Positions 1 to 11,595 are shown, counted from the first letter of the stretch. The stretch is DNA of 48,947 bases from Stentor coeruleus (GCA_001970955.1 MPUH01000510.1:1-48947); one strand, 5' to 3'. A program made the numbers and translations. The notes: generated by a model not told the origin, from the sequence alone.

Positions 1-1031
1 AAATTATATATTTCGACCAAAACACTAAAAAAAGAAATCGTTGTAAGGATCTAAATATTTGATACTGAATTTGTAACTAATGTAGCTTTTAAAGCCAGAG
101 GAGGAGATACAGTTAGGTCAAGATAACCTCTGCACAAGCCTGTAGTTTTAGCTTTTATGTTATAGTCTCCAGCTTGCGAAATAATTAGATTTTCAAAAAG
201 AGCCGCACCATTAGCTGTATTTTTTACTGTAGTTCCTAATAAAGAATTTTCAGGAGTCAATGTAATTTTAACAGAGAAAATTTCATTTGAATTTGAATTC
301 TCACCTGTTAAATAGTTTAAAACTGATACAGATAAACTAAAAGGTAAGTTAGAATATAAAGGCTATATGAGAATTACATATCCATCAGGAAAGGTCAAGT
401 CTAGTTTATAGTCACACTTTATTTTTAAATTTGTCCATGTTGTATGATAATCCCCATATGTTATGAATAATTTTTCTTCAAAAACAGATTCAAAAATTAA
501 ATAAAGGTCAAGCTTGCTTGAAGTATGAGTGCCAACTCTATAAGATACAACTTGATTCCCGTTTACTTCTAAAAATGATGGCGAGAAATTGGAAATCGGA
601 TTAAATAAATCTAGACTTATATGAACTTCATAATCAATTAGCTGGGTTAAAACATTGCCATTTGGAGGGTGAAAATGAAAGCAAGTTCTATCTCCTCTAT
701 TAATTAATTCTGAAATTCCAGTAGTATAGCCATCAGCTTCAGCATTTAAACTGACAACATTATTACAACAAGCTGTAACCTTTCCATTCACTTTTCCATT
801 TGAAGAATACACAATCCAGTTCTCAGATATCAAAGTGCGCTGATCCATAAAATATAAGACAATTTTTACATTGCTTTCTTCTAACAAATTCCCATTATCA
901 TTCTGCAGGGTTATATCATAGTAAACATCTTGATATCCATCCTATTTTTATATTACGACTACAGTTGTTGTAATTCCAAGTTTAATTTTTTTGGAAAGAG
1001 CTTGAGCCAAAATCAGCATTAAAGCTAGCAT
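1..1031 (-). CDS. Receptor-like surface protein, family copy A (3' part outside window)
   Basis: This is the 5' part of a member of the family whose complete copy lies at 38187-42041. The ATG at 1031 opens a signal-peptide-like start (MLALMLILAQALSK). Three 15-nt introns lie at 942-956, 363-377 and 51-65. Exons are 75, 564 and 297 nt, exactly the lengths in the other two copies, and all introns are phase 0. The coding sequence is open throughout, and the last 50 nt continue the next domain exon in frame. The third exon encodes one filamin/Ig-like beta domain ending near a GLCRGYLDLTVSPPLALKA stretch. A surface role is inferred from the signal peptide and from the membrane module in the full copy. 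Whether the gene is intact beyond the window is unknown. Confidence 0.8.
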
Positions 1032-1042
1032 TTATATTTAAA

Positions 1043-1049
1043 TCGCCAG
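1043..1049 (-). promoter_or_regulatory. CTGGYGA element upstream of copy A
   Basis: CTGGCGA (sense strand) sits 11 nt upstream of the ATG of copy A. Copies B (CTGGTGA, 13 nt) and C (CTGGCGA, 10 nt) have the same heptamer at nearly the same distance, in otherwise poorly conserved AT-rich flanks. It could be a promoter, initiator or 5'UTR element, or simply residual homology. Confidence 0.4.
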
Positions 1050-1725
1050 ATTTTGCATTTGAATAATTAAAATTTGAAATATTGTTTACTTTTTAGATAT
1101 AAGTCATTTCAAAGTCAAATAAAATCAAATCAATGTCAAATAAGCCAATTAAAGTGAAATAAACTATTTTTGTTAATAGCCTAGATGAAGTTCTTATAGT
1201 TTCAAATTAGGCTTAAAATATGAAATATGATTATTATTTTAAATCTTGAAATATAAAGTAACTATAAGGTATAAGAGAATTTAAGATTCTCAGGATATAT
1301 AAATTAGTTTTTATTTGATACAAGATAATCGTTTTTGTTTAATTATTTTTTTTAAAATTTAGTTTATGCACTTTTATGCATTGACTAAATTTAGATTTAC
1401 AATTATAGTAACTTTACGCTGTGGTAATCAAAAAGTCACTTCGCATATTTGCATATTATAATTATTCTTACATACTTATAATATGAGTTTTGACTAAGTT
1501 TATTACATTTACAAAATCCTTTACTTGGTTATTAGAATTTCTTATTCTAAAAAGTAATTGCATTGATACTAGAAGCTTTGACTGACTCTGCATGATATCT
1601 TTGTTTATCCTCATACTCTTAGTTTATAGATAATAACATAAAACTGCTATATACGAAAATAAATGCAAGACTTGCCTCAGTTATACTCAATCTCAAAAAA
1701 AAAAAAACTCTAAAGAACTATTTGA

Positions 1726-1845
1726 AAAGTAAATAAGCATATTTTTAAAGACGATAAGAGATACACCATCCTGAATCAGCTGAAAGAAAGAGGTCGCAGA
1801 ACTTTCAAACTTAGACCGGATGAGATTAAAGCCCAGTCAGCCTAA
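1726..1845 (+). pseudogene. Possible relic of a coding 3' end
   Basis: A 39-codon open frame ends at TAA (1843-1845). Its last 30 codons read like normal protein, rich in K, R, Q and E (for example LNQLKERGRRTFKLRPDE), and are clearly less AT-rich than the surrounding DNA. There is no ATG, and a TGA precedes it at 1723. It may be a decayed gene tail or chance. I do not recognise the family. Confidence 0.25.
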
Positions 1846-2460
1846 CTACCTTATACTTTAACTTTATATACGATAATATAAAGAAATGCATATTAAAAGT
1901 ATCTAAATAGTTTATCAATTTTTAAACTTATAAGTAAATTTATAAATTGAATCAGAATAATAATATTTAAAGCCATATAATATTTTATTAGCCAAATCCA
2001 GATAAAGCTTAAGTGTTTCAGTATGTTGATTATTCACTATTATAAGTATTTACTTGTAAAAATTATTTCAAAATATTGAATTCATTTATGTATATTTTAT
2101 ACTTACTAATATTTTTTGTTTTAATAGCATAAGTTCTTGAACTGTACCAGAAACATAGTTTTTAGCTACTATAAACGTTTAGAAGGTGCAAAAGATCATA
2201 AAGATACTCTTTTTATTATAAAATTACGCTTTAAACTTCATTAAGTTCATAAAATAGCTATACTAATGTTTCTATTATATATATTTTACGTTGTTAATAT
2301 ATATCTCATCAATTAATAATACAAAATACAGAATAGTATATATAAAATCATTCTTATACATATTATATAAACTAAATCTAGCTAGATTTTTTTTCATTAA
2401 ATTATTAAACATATCCAAGCTAATTTTCCTATAAGTCTTAAGTACTAACCTATTCTAAAA

Positions 2461-5400
2461 TTAAAGTCTTTTACTGAATATGATGTCTTGTGAAGTTTCT
2501 GAAAATTTATTATTTCTATAACTGCTAACAACTAGATTTACTGGAGATGTATCAGCTGCTTCTATTCCAACACGAACTTTCCGATTATAAATGTACTCTT
2601 TTATTCGTAATAGTATTGATAGAATTGAGTATAAACTGTTAAGCATCCATCCAGCAAAAATTATCCAAATGCAAGCTAAAGCTAGACTATGCTTAGAAAA
2701 TCTTACTAGATTGTTATGAGTAGCAAATACAACTGCATGCACACTAAGTATAATAATCTCTATGGCAATATTATATATTAGGGAAATCTTAGATTTGTAA
2801 GGTCTAACATACCAAGAATAAATCAGATTCTATATAATAATTACAGCAAAAGAAAATATTCCGGAGATAAAAATTGCAATATTTCCAGGTATAGAGGTTG
2901 TAGATAAAACCATTAAGCTGATTTTACGTAAAATCAGCATAGGATAATATATCCAATCACTTATGCCTCTATTATAAAATTCTTCAAATAAAGTACCATA
3001 CTTTAGAAGAAATTCATCAAGTTCGCTATCTTCAGGTTCTATATTGTTTCTTTTATAAACAAGTCCTATAATAATCATAGCAATAAAAAACTCGGTTACA
3101 AGAAGGACAAAAGACACTTCGAAATTTATCTTTTGCTCGAGGATGTTATAAATACAGAATTTAATAGCTATAATTGATGCCATTCCAACTTCAAAATAAG
3201 ACATCAAACTATATCTTAGAAATGCTTTATAATAAAATATTTCAGATATAGATTTTAGTTTGTCATTTAATTTTTCAGAGAGCTTAATTAGTAAACTGAA
3301 TATTTGAGACATCAAAATCAAAATTATAAGTATCGTTATTTGAAGTCCAGCATTAATAATGATTAAGTTGCTATGATATCCAATTTTATCGTAGAGTTGA
3401 GCTGTTTTTTCTCCATCATTTATACTAAAAAACACACTAAAAAAAGTTGGAAACTTTTTTTGGGCCCTAAGTTCATTTAAAAATATAGTTAATATTTTAT
3501 GAATATCCAAGTTGAAGTAGTAAAAACAATAAAAGAATTCAATTGTATTTATGTAATAAGTCAATGATATTGGACTTAATGACAAAAAACTTCCTGCTAC
3601 AGCTATATAACCAACAATGGTTGATCCAATTGAGCCTAATTTCTCATAGTAAGCTTCTTCAATTTTTTTTGGAAATTTATGCTCATACAGTAAGCCCTTA
3701 AGTTTTTTATCTGAAATCAATGAGTTTTAACCAGAAGTAACATTCTCTTAAATATAAACAAAGGTAAAAATGGATCCTTTTTAAATATTTTGATTAGGAT
3801 CTAGTGCTAAATTAAGCGTCTTCGAAGTTTGACTTGATATATTTACTTTAGTTATCTCTGAGTTTATAAAAGTCTCAAAGTCTTCTAGTTTAAGAGGTGT
3901 AGATAAAGGCTCAGAGAATTTTATACTGATTTGATTAGAAAATGATATTATAATTGATGAATAAAAATAATTTCTTGTGCATTCAGTCCCAGAATAGCCT
4001 AGATTGCAAACACATGCTTTAGATGCATTAAGACTACTATTTTCTTTACATTTGATACAAATAGTACTACTTTCACATTCAGTACATAGTCCCAAACATA
4101 CTTCACAGAGTTTTTTTGATTTTTCAAAATAGCTATTACTTGGGCATTTATATTCGTAGAAATGAAGTTCTCCAATTTTTTCGGTGTTGTTTAAAAAATG
4201 TTCATCTAAACTTATCAGTCTTGTTTAAAAAATGTTCATCTAAACTTATCAGATCTTCTTTGTTGATTTTTACAGTAATTTTAGTTTTCTTTGGTATTGT
4301 TTCACCAGCAATTGTATCAAAATTATACTTTTTACTAATTTCTTGATTTTTTAATTTGAATTCGCATTTAAGTTCATCATGTAGTTTTATTTCTATTTCA
4401 GTAGAGCTAAGGTTATATAATAAATATTCTTGAAATTCAATTGATATTGTATTTTCTTTTGTTATTTTTAAATCCCATTCAAAGTATATATCTTTTATCT
4501 CAAACTCTATAGACTTTCCAGATATTAGTCCATTGCCAACCGCTGTATATAAGTATTTGTTCTGATTTTCAATATTAAGATCATTTATAATCACTTGTCC
4601 TTTATCAGTTACTTTATTTTTTGTTTCAATAGTTTCATTTTCTAATGACTCAAGAGTGATTTTAATAAGAAAATTTGATTGCTCATATAAAACTGTAAAC
4701 TCTTGATCATCATAAATCTGAATAAGTAAATCAAATATACTAAGTGTATTTTTTGGCTATATAATATATACAATTATATTAGGGAATGTTACTGAAATGT
4801 AATGATTCTTTACTTGCAATATTAAAGAGTTACTAGGCCAAGCATATGGAGATGAGGCAGTGAAAGTAATGATTGATTCAACTGAAAATCTAAGATTGTA
4901 AAATAGCCTTGCCCCTAATAATGTATACTCAATTAAATCACCCTCTATGATAGAATCAGGGACTGGGGTTAATGTTATAAGATATTTCTCATAAGTGCTT
5001 AAAGTCAAAAAATTTGATTCTAAATAAACTTCTGCATATATGGCAAAGTAGTCATTCGTAGTAAGAGGCTATATAAACTTTACAGGATCAGAATCAAGAT
5101 TTATTTTTAGATAAAGTCCATGAATAACAAATACTTCAGTCTTACCTTCTGTGCATTTACTTGAATAAGCAGTGATAGTATAAGTACCTTCAACATGTAT
5201 TGAAAGTGAAGTAAATAACCATTCCCCATCTACAGAATTAGCAGTTGTAGTACCTGAGATCTTTTCACTTGAATTTAATTTTATATCTAAAGGTAAAGTG
5301 TATTTAGTAACTTTAGTTGAGAAATCAGAATTGTATATTTGCACTTTAACACTAAAAACAGAATTTGTAGTAAGAAACTAAATATTTGATACAAATTTCG

Positions 5401-6358
5401 ATATTAGAATTGCTTTTAATGCTAGAGGAGGGGATACAGTTAGATCAAAATAACCTCTGCATAATCCTTTAGTTTTAGCTTTGATTTGATAGTTTCCAGC
5501 TTGAGAAATAATCAGATTTTCAAAAACAACCTCATTATTTACTGTATTTTTTACTGTAGTTCCAGATATAGCGTTTTCAGGAGTTGATGTAATTTCAACA
5601 GAATAAGTTTCTGATGAGCCTGATTTCACCCCTGTTAAATAGTTTAAAACTGTTACAGTCAAGCTAAAAGGCAAGTTAGCATATAAAGGCTATATAAAAA
5701 TTACATATCCATCAGGAAAGGTTATATTATGCTTATAATCACATTTTATATTTAAGCTTGCCCATGTAGTATGATAATCTCCATATGTTATAAATATTTT
5801 TTTCTCAAAAACAGATTCAAAAGTTAAATAAAGCCCAAGCTGTTCTGAACTATGAGTGCCAATTCTATATGATGCGACTTGGTTTCCACTTACTTCTAAA
5901 AATGATAAAGAGAAATTGGAAATCGGATTATATAAATCGAGATCAATATAAACCTCATTCTCAATTAGCTGGGTAAAAACCCCTTTGTTTTTCGGATGAA
6001 AATGAAAACATGATGTATCACCTCTCTCATATGTTTGTGATGTTCCAGTAGTATATCCATCAGCTTCAGCATTTAAACTATAAACAGTATTGCAGCAACT
6101 TGAAATTTTCCCACTAACTTTTCCTTTAGAAGAATAAACAATCCAGTGATCAGATATCAAAACGCGCTGATCTATAAAAAACAAAACAATTTTAACATTG
6201 TCTTCTTCTAACAAAATCCCATTATCATCTTGTAAAGCTATATTGTAATAAGCATCTTGATATCCATTCTATTTTAATATTACAACTTTGGTTGTTGTAA
6301 TTTGAACATCAATCTTCTTTGAAAATGTAAGTGTAAAAAGCCAAATCAATGCTAACAT
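2461..6358 (-). pseudogene. Receptor-like surface protein, copy B: frameshifted with three internal TAA
   Basis: This is a full-length paralogue of the gene at 38187-42041, read from the ATG at 6358 to TAA at 2461. Six 15-nt introns lie at 6269-6283, 5690-5704, 5378-5392, 5069-5083, 4757-4771 and 2830-2844. Exons of 75, 564, 297, 294 and 297 nt match the intact copy base for base. The long exon is 1912 nt, which is 1878 plus a 34-nt tandem duplication (4187-4252) that shifts the frame into TGA at 4202-4204. Beyond it, three codons that are GAA, AAA and TAT in the intact copy are TAA (3781-3783, 3748-3750, 3727-3729). The signal peptide, filamin-like domain exons, Cys-rich stretch and multi-pass module are otherwise preserved. 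I call it a pseudogene. The uninterrupted membrane module from about 3726 to 2461 leaves open a separately expressed product. Confidence 0.8.
4187..4252 (-). repeat. 34-nt tandem duplication causing a frameshift in copy B
   Basis: Positions 4187-4218 and 4221-4252 carry the same 32 nt with a period of 34. The intact copy has one unit here, encoding a DHFLNNTEK-type stretch. Since 34 is not a multiple of 3, the duplication breaks the frame. Confidence 0.9.
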
Positions 6359-7588
6359 TTATATAATAAATTCACCAGTTTTAAAATTTTTGAGTTTCAT
6401 TGATGATTTAAGTCTGAGTTTTTTTTAAACATTTATTAGTAATCATCACAGTATAATTTCTAGCAAAATATATAAAAAACACTTGATTGGCTATGTGATT
6501 TTTTTTTGAATCGTAAAAATTTTATTTAGAATATTAAATAGCACAGTCAAAATTTTGGATTTTAAGTATCTAATCATTATTAAGAACTAAAATTAGTATT
6601 ATATAATGTGTAAAATTATATAAGATACTTATAAAGAATGCATTATAAGATATGCTGCTAGATGAAAATAAATGAGGCTTAAGATCAAAAATCTTAAAAA
6701 GAAAATAAATTTTTAAAAAACATTATGAAGTTGGTTGAATTTTCGAGGTTATAATTTATGGGTTTATGCTATTTAGATGCTGAATAATTTGAATTTGTGA
6801 AAACTCACTAGCAAAATACTTGGAATATTGCTTTTATAGATAAAGTTCATATTTAAGTGCAAATTATGGATTTTTTAATATTTTTTTTACTTTGTTTTTG
6901 TGCTTTTTTCATGAGAAGTTATTTGATATTTTTGCCTTATTTATGCAATAAAAGAAATATAAGCTTATAGAATTAGTTTAGTTAAGGTTGAAAGTATTAT
7001 ATAGGAATTTTATATATCGTTTTCAAAGTGTATAGCAAAAAAAATAGATTAAAGACACAGCTAATCATTTGCAATTTCACTTTTTTACCTATCTCTTATT
7101 GTATTATATAAAAAATAGTCAATAATAATTAGGAAAATGCTATATTTGTTTAAAAATATCATATAAAAGTTTTATATATTCTGATGCTTATACAATAGTT
7201 ATAAATTTTTATTGTTGATTTTATGTTATACAGTTTATTTGGCAAATAATAAACTCTTTTAAGTAATATCAAAAGGTTTATCATTACTCCCAAAGCAATT
7301 CTTCCTTACCTCACCCCAATATATTAATATTACTAAATAGATTCCTTACAATAAACAGTTAATGATATATAAATAATACAGTAAATCAAATTATGAATAT
7401 AATCTTTCTTCTATATCCTAAAACTTCAAATTCACAAATATTATAATAAGCATTAACTATAAAAGAATCCTATAAATATTTTCTTATTACAAAAACATGA
7501 AAAAAAAACAATAAAATCAACATTAACTAATGCAAATACTCAATTAATTTTTCAAATTTATATATTAATTTAGAAAAGCATAATTATG
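6359..7588. other. Intergenic, AT-rich
   Basis: About 1.2 kb lie between the 3' end of the 7-TM gene and the start of copy B, both on the minus strand. I see only AT-rich sequence with frequent stops, homopolymer runs and the CTGGYGA element. No RNA gene or repeat was recognised. Confidence 0.6.
6372..6378 (-). promoter_or_regulatory. CTGGYGA element upstream of copy B
   Basis: CTGGTGA (sense strand) lies 13 nt before the copy B ATG, matching the element before copies A and C. Confidence 0.4.
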
Positions 7589-8523
7589 TTAACTTTGATA
7601 TAAGATATAATCAGTGGCAAAATCTATGCTATCTTTATGAACTCTAGTAGGTGAATCTTTATCTGATGACAAAAAATCTTCAGGTTCTTCAGTGACAAGG
7701 GCAATCTAAATACATTTTACATCTGATTTCTTAGGTTTTCCTGTTCGTAAAAATAATAGCAAAACACAAAAAATCAAAGGATAGTCAGTAAGTAAAATAA
7801 TAATCACATAAGCAATTGTATTATATGTGCCAGTATTTCTTAAAACAATAAAACAGTCTCTTTCTTGAAAGTAATAATGCAAAGAACTTTGGATTGTTTT
7901 CAAACCACTTGAAACAAACACCAAACTTATAAACAACCTATTTACCTTTACCATAAATATGTTATTCTTCTTCTAGATTCATCGATGTTGAGTTGGGATT
8001 TTATTTTTTGTAGTTTTTTTGTGATGATTATCCCTAACGCAATAAATTCTATACTCAAAATACTTCCAAGTCCATGCAATATAATCCATATAAGATTATC
8101 ACATTTAAAAGCATTTTCACGAGCTTCTACTATAGCAATCCCTAAGAAAACAATAATAAAAACAAAAACAACAACAGCTGAAATCAAATTAATCAATATT
8201 AGCCTCGATAAAAGAGTACTTTTATTTAACAATTGATAAGCTTCTAATACAATAAAACTCACAGTATAATAATAGCATAAAAGCATCAAATATTCTTTAG
8301 CAAAATACAATTCATTCCCAATAATGTTGAATAAAAAGTAGTTCAATATCATAATAATGCAGACAAAATACGTAATAAACAAAACAAAAATCTTAATACT
8401 CTCTCTGAAGACACATATTGCAATTGCCTATATAGGTTTTACAGTGAACAAAAAGCAAACTATTGAGAAAATCCCAAGAAAAAAATTCACTCGGCAGTAT
8501 TCTGTATTAAAATCACAGTACAT
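7589..8523 (-). CDS. Seven-transmembrane protein, 296 aa (four exons)
   Basis: The frame runs from ATG 8523 through exons 8443-8523, 7952-8427, 7721-7937 and 7589-7705. The introns are 15 nt (8428-8442), 14 nt (7938-7951) and 15 nt (7706-7720). The product is 296 aa with seven strongly hydrophobic segments: near residues 13-35, then two around FVLFITYFVCIIMILNYF and LMLLCYYYTVSFIVLEAY, then LILINLISAVVVFVFIIVF, IWIILHGLGSILSIEFIAL, FISLVFVSSGL and AYVIIILLTDYPLIFCVLLL. A short polar N-terminus and an acidic cytosol-like tail flank them. The layout suggests a GPCR-like or TOM1/THH1-like protein. The family is inference; the seven helices are seen. Helices 6 and 7 join the rest only if the 14-nt intron is removed. 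Confidence 0.7.
7938..7951 (-). other. Candidate 14-nt intron in the 7-TM gene
   Basis: The sense strand reads GTAAAGGTAAATAG. It has the GTAA start, the ATAG end and an A six bases from the 3' end, as in all the 15-nt introns here. The frames on the two sides differ by exactly a 14-nt excision. A one-base deletion in a normal 15-nt intron, real or a sequencing error, would look the same. Confidence 0.55.
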
Positions 8524-8829
8524 ATTTTGATTATATAATAATAATAAATCAACAAGAGAATATATATGAATTAGATAAAAAAGTTTCTTAAGTAAATCGT
8601 TGGATTTATGATTGAATTATTAAAAAAAAAATCAAGATTTTATTTCGCCTTATAAAACATTTTGGAAGATAAGCTTAAAGATATCATAATATTTTTATAT
8701 AAAAGTCCAAATTGACTTTTTGACTAACACCAGCGAATCCTAGTCAAACTAAAAAAAAAATTTTCTATATAATAATAAGTTCATTTCCTCGAATTTCCTA
8801 CTTTTATAAACAAAATTTATTTCAATTAT
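8524..8829. other. Intergenic, AT-rich
   Basis: This 306-nt gap lies between two minus-strand genes. It is AT-rich with A and T runs, and no feature was recognised. Confidence 0.6.
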
Positions 8830-9825
8830 TTAATTTTTCAGTTTATTGACAAACGCTCTACTTTCAAGACAAAATACCGGGGAATTTTTTTTCTTATTAA
8901 AATAACACGGTGTCGCAGGTTTTAATATCGGCATATGATTTGGTTTATCACTACAATGTATAAAAACATCAGGTATATTTCTACATTTATCAGGATCATT
9001 TAAAAGTGATACTATATCAGAATAATCTTCAATTGTCACAATACATTTAATTGGGCTAACATTTAATGATGCCAACATTGGTGATTGAGAAAATTTACTA
9101 CTAAAAGAAAGTAATCCAGGTGAAATAATAGGCGAAAAACCAGGAGATCGACATAAAAGTTTATTTTCATGTTTTTTAACAGATTTACTTTTGCTTTTAA
9201 TATCATTAGTGACCTTGAGCGGGATTTCTTGTTTTTCAAAATCATGTCGACTATTGCTAATATTATCTGTTTCTTCAGGGATTTGCCAGTTTTCATTTGA
9301 TTTATTGTTTTCTTCAATAATATGATTGTTTTGGATTTGTGGGTTTATTTGTTTTTGTTTTATTGAAGATATCCCTTCATTGATTTTTTGAGGATTTTCT
9401 AATACAGGTGATTTATTGTTTATATTGGATTTATCATGTTTAAGAATATGATGATGATTTGATGAATGTAAAGGAAGGTCTCTCATGGTATTTGGTCTTG
9501 ATAATGAGGTTTCAATTGAGTTACCAGTATCAGGTTTAACTGCGTTTTGATTAGAAAAAAGTCCAGGGAGGAATTGATGCATTTTAGGGGTTCGACGGGA
9601 AGGGGTTATGATACTGGAGCGGTAAGTGTTGGATTGGACTAGTTTTTGGGTGTTGTTGGTTGACAGGTCCATGAACATATTGCTTTCAGGAGCTCGGAGT
9701 ATCGCCCCTACAGATAGGTTTTTTAAACTTTCAACATCCTGGGGGTTGTTTTTGATAGGATCTTTAGACTTTTTTCGCCTTAAAAAACTAAAACAGTTGC
9801 ATGAGCATTTTTTCTTAGATTCCAT
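8830..9825 (-). CDS. Unknown disordered protein with Cys/basic N-terminus, 331 aa
   Basis: This is a single open frame from ATG 9825 to TAA 8830. The first 21 residues pack three cysteines among lysines and arginines (KKKCSCNCFSFLRRKKSK), a pattern typical of palmitoylated, membrane-tethered tails. The middle is Asn/Ser/Gln/Lys-rich and probably disordered. The C-terminal third has SPGFSPIISPGLLSFSSKF and a more ordered stretch around VTIEDYSDIVSLL. No known domain was recognised. It diverges from the next gene across 199 nt, which must hold both promoters. Membrane association is inference. Confidence 0.75.
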   Translation of the reverse strand: MESKKKCSCNCFSFLRRKKSKDPIKNNPQDVESLKNLSVGAILRAPESNMFMDLSTNNTQKLVQSNTYRSSIITPSRRTPKMHQFLPGLFSNQNAVKPDTGNSIETSLSRPNTMRDLPLHSSNHHHILKHDKSNINNKSPVLENPQKINEGISSIKQKQINPQIQNNHIIEENNKSNENWQIPEETDNISNSRHDFEKQEIPLKVTNDIKSKSKSVKKHENKLLCRSPGFSPIISPGLLSFSSKFSQSPMLASLNVSPIKCIVTIEDYSDIVSLLNDPDKCRNIPDVFIHCSDKPNHMPILKPATPCYFNKKKNSPVFCLESRAFVNKLKN

Positions 9826-10024
9826 AGAATTTATATTTATATGAACTTTAAGATAACTGAAATAATATTCATAAGGTTTTAGAATAAGGATTATTATATG
9901 TTAAGTGTTAGGTTTATAAAACAATCCTTTATAGGGATGTTTAAAATAAATAGTTTTGTATTTTCGCCTTGATTATATAGGTAAGGTATTAAACTTTGTG
10001 GTAAAAGATTGTTTATTTTTATTA

Positions 10025-11540
10025 ATGGAAGGAGGAAAGCGAGGAAAGTGGGGTTTAACCTTTGATAGAGGCTTAAGATCTGATAGCCTAAGGATAAAAA
10101 ACACTGTTATCAAAAAGTCAGAACTTCAGAGAGGAAGAAAAAATGCTCTGATGCTTGTAATAAAAATTGCTAAGAACTTTTTAAGAAAATACATTGACAA
10201 ATGGAACAAAGTTTGCTTAAAACCACACAGAAGAGAAATAAAACTTAAAGAAGCTCTTACACCTATTATAACAAGTAAAAGCAAACTAATAAGAGCGAAA
10301 ACTGTTAGAATGGAAAAAACATGCATAAGTTCAGTACTAGACAAAGAAAAAGAACAGTTTTTCAATAGTAGACNGCATAAGTTCAGTACTAGACAAAGAA
10401 AAAGAACAGTTTTTCAATAGTAGACAAAATACTATAAACAAACTTGAATCTACAATCAAAATGTTCAAGTTCCTCTACAAACTAGCTTGTCCTTATTTGA
10501 AATCAAGCTTCTACTTGATTAAAATCCTTACAGCCAAAGCTTTACTAGCAAGTCTTCTAAGAAATAGATTTAAAAAAGTTATAGACAAATTCAGCAAATC
10601 TTCAACAATAGGAAAACTTAGTATAACTATTTCTGAATATATATCAATTACCCCAGCACCAAGAAAAACAGAAAATTGCTCAGTTATTCAAGAATGCTCA
10701 TTTAATTTAATCCCATCAAGAAATATATTTTCTCCAGTGAATATAAATTATCGATATACAAGCACATTTGAAAAATCACCCAACAACAGTTTTGATCTCC
10801 CCAACCTATCATCTCTAGAATCCCTCGATGGGATAAGTTTCGATAACAACATCCAAAATGTTAGTAAATATTCTGAAATCTGCCCAACAAATTCTCATTA
10901 TCAAACCCCTCTACAAAATCTTCCATGTCAAGATGACTCTTTAGTAGAACTTGAAGATCGTTATGAAGGTATAGAAAGTGAATTATCCCCTATATTAATG
11001 CCATATGATATTGAAATCAGAGATAATTTTCAGCTTACTGACCCAGGTAAAAGTTCATCATCAAGTATTCCAAAAGATCATCAATTACAAGGATCTAAAG
11101 AAGATACAGTTCCTGTGATACCATATTGTGAGAAATCTGAATCTATAGAAATTGTTAGAGGGATAAAAAGCTTGAGTAATGGAGAAGAAAATAGAGAAAA
11201 TCCAATACCAGTAAGATTAAAAAATGATCATCAGAAAAAAAGACACACGGTTATTAGTAAGAAAAATGCATTATCTATAAATATTGATGATGAGGATATA
11301 AAAAAAAGTATCGATAAGTCGATTGTTGTTTTAGCTTTAAAGGCGAAAAAACATAAAGAAACTTTGTTTATGTGTAATTTACATAATAAGTTCTTGAGGA
11401 AAAAAGCTTTTCAAGGGATAATCGGGTATATGAAAACTATGAAAAAAAGGTATAAAGGGCTAGAAATGCTGGTGAGGCTGTTTTGGGCTAAGAACTCAGA
11501 AAATTTCGCATCTTTGCAGAGACGTTTATATGTTAATTAA
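10025..11540 (+). CDS. Possible Sfi1-like basic protein, 487 aa after removing an assembly duplication
   Basis: ATG 10025 opens a frame that appears to break at an N (10374), because 51 nt are written twice around it. Removing 52 nt (one copy plus the N) joins the two halves into one 487-aa frame ending at TAA 11538-11540. The N-terminal and C-terminal quarters are basic and helical with spaced hydrophobic and aromatic residues (ALMLVIKIAKNFLRKYIDKW; FLRKKAFQGIIGYMKTMKKR), resembling Sfi1/centrin-binding repeats. The middle is polar, Ser/Asn/Pro-rich and probably disordered. The Sfi1 resemblance is weak inference. It converges with the next gene, with 55 nt between stops. Confidence 0.7.
10323..10425. 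repeat. 51-nt direct duplication flanking a single N (assembly join)
   Basis: Positions 10323-10373 and 10375-10425 are identical, with one undetermined base at 10374 between them. Collapsing them restores the reading frame of the host gene, so this is most simply an unmerged overlap between contig ends rather than a biological repeat. Confidence 0.9.
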
Positions 11541-11595
11541 GAATTTTTGGTTAAAAAGTGCATATTTTATTAACTATGTACCAAAAAAATCGCAA

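Larger units (their letters stand above)
1032..2460. other. Intergenic, AT-rich, mostly empty
   Basis: This stretch separates the start of copy A from the 3' end of copy B. It is very AT-rich with many stops in every frame and no RNA gene that I can recognise. The exceptions are the CTGGYGA element and a short GC-richer open stretch around 1726-1845, listed separately. Confidence 0.6.

Noticed and set aside
3727..3783. TAA codons in copy B as reassigned sense codons
   Set aside because: They replace Glu, Lys and Tyr in the intact copy, and TAA is used as a normal stop in many genes here.
10025..10420. Two separate genes at 10.0-10.4 and 10.46-11.54 kb
   Set aside because: Collapsing the 51-nt duplication around the N joins them in one frame.
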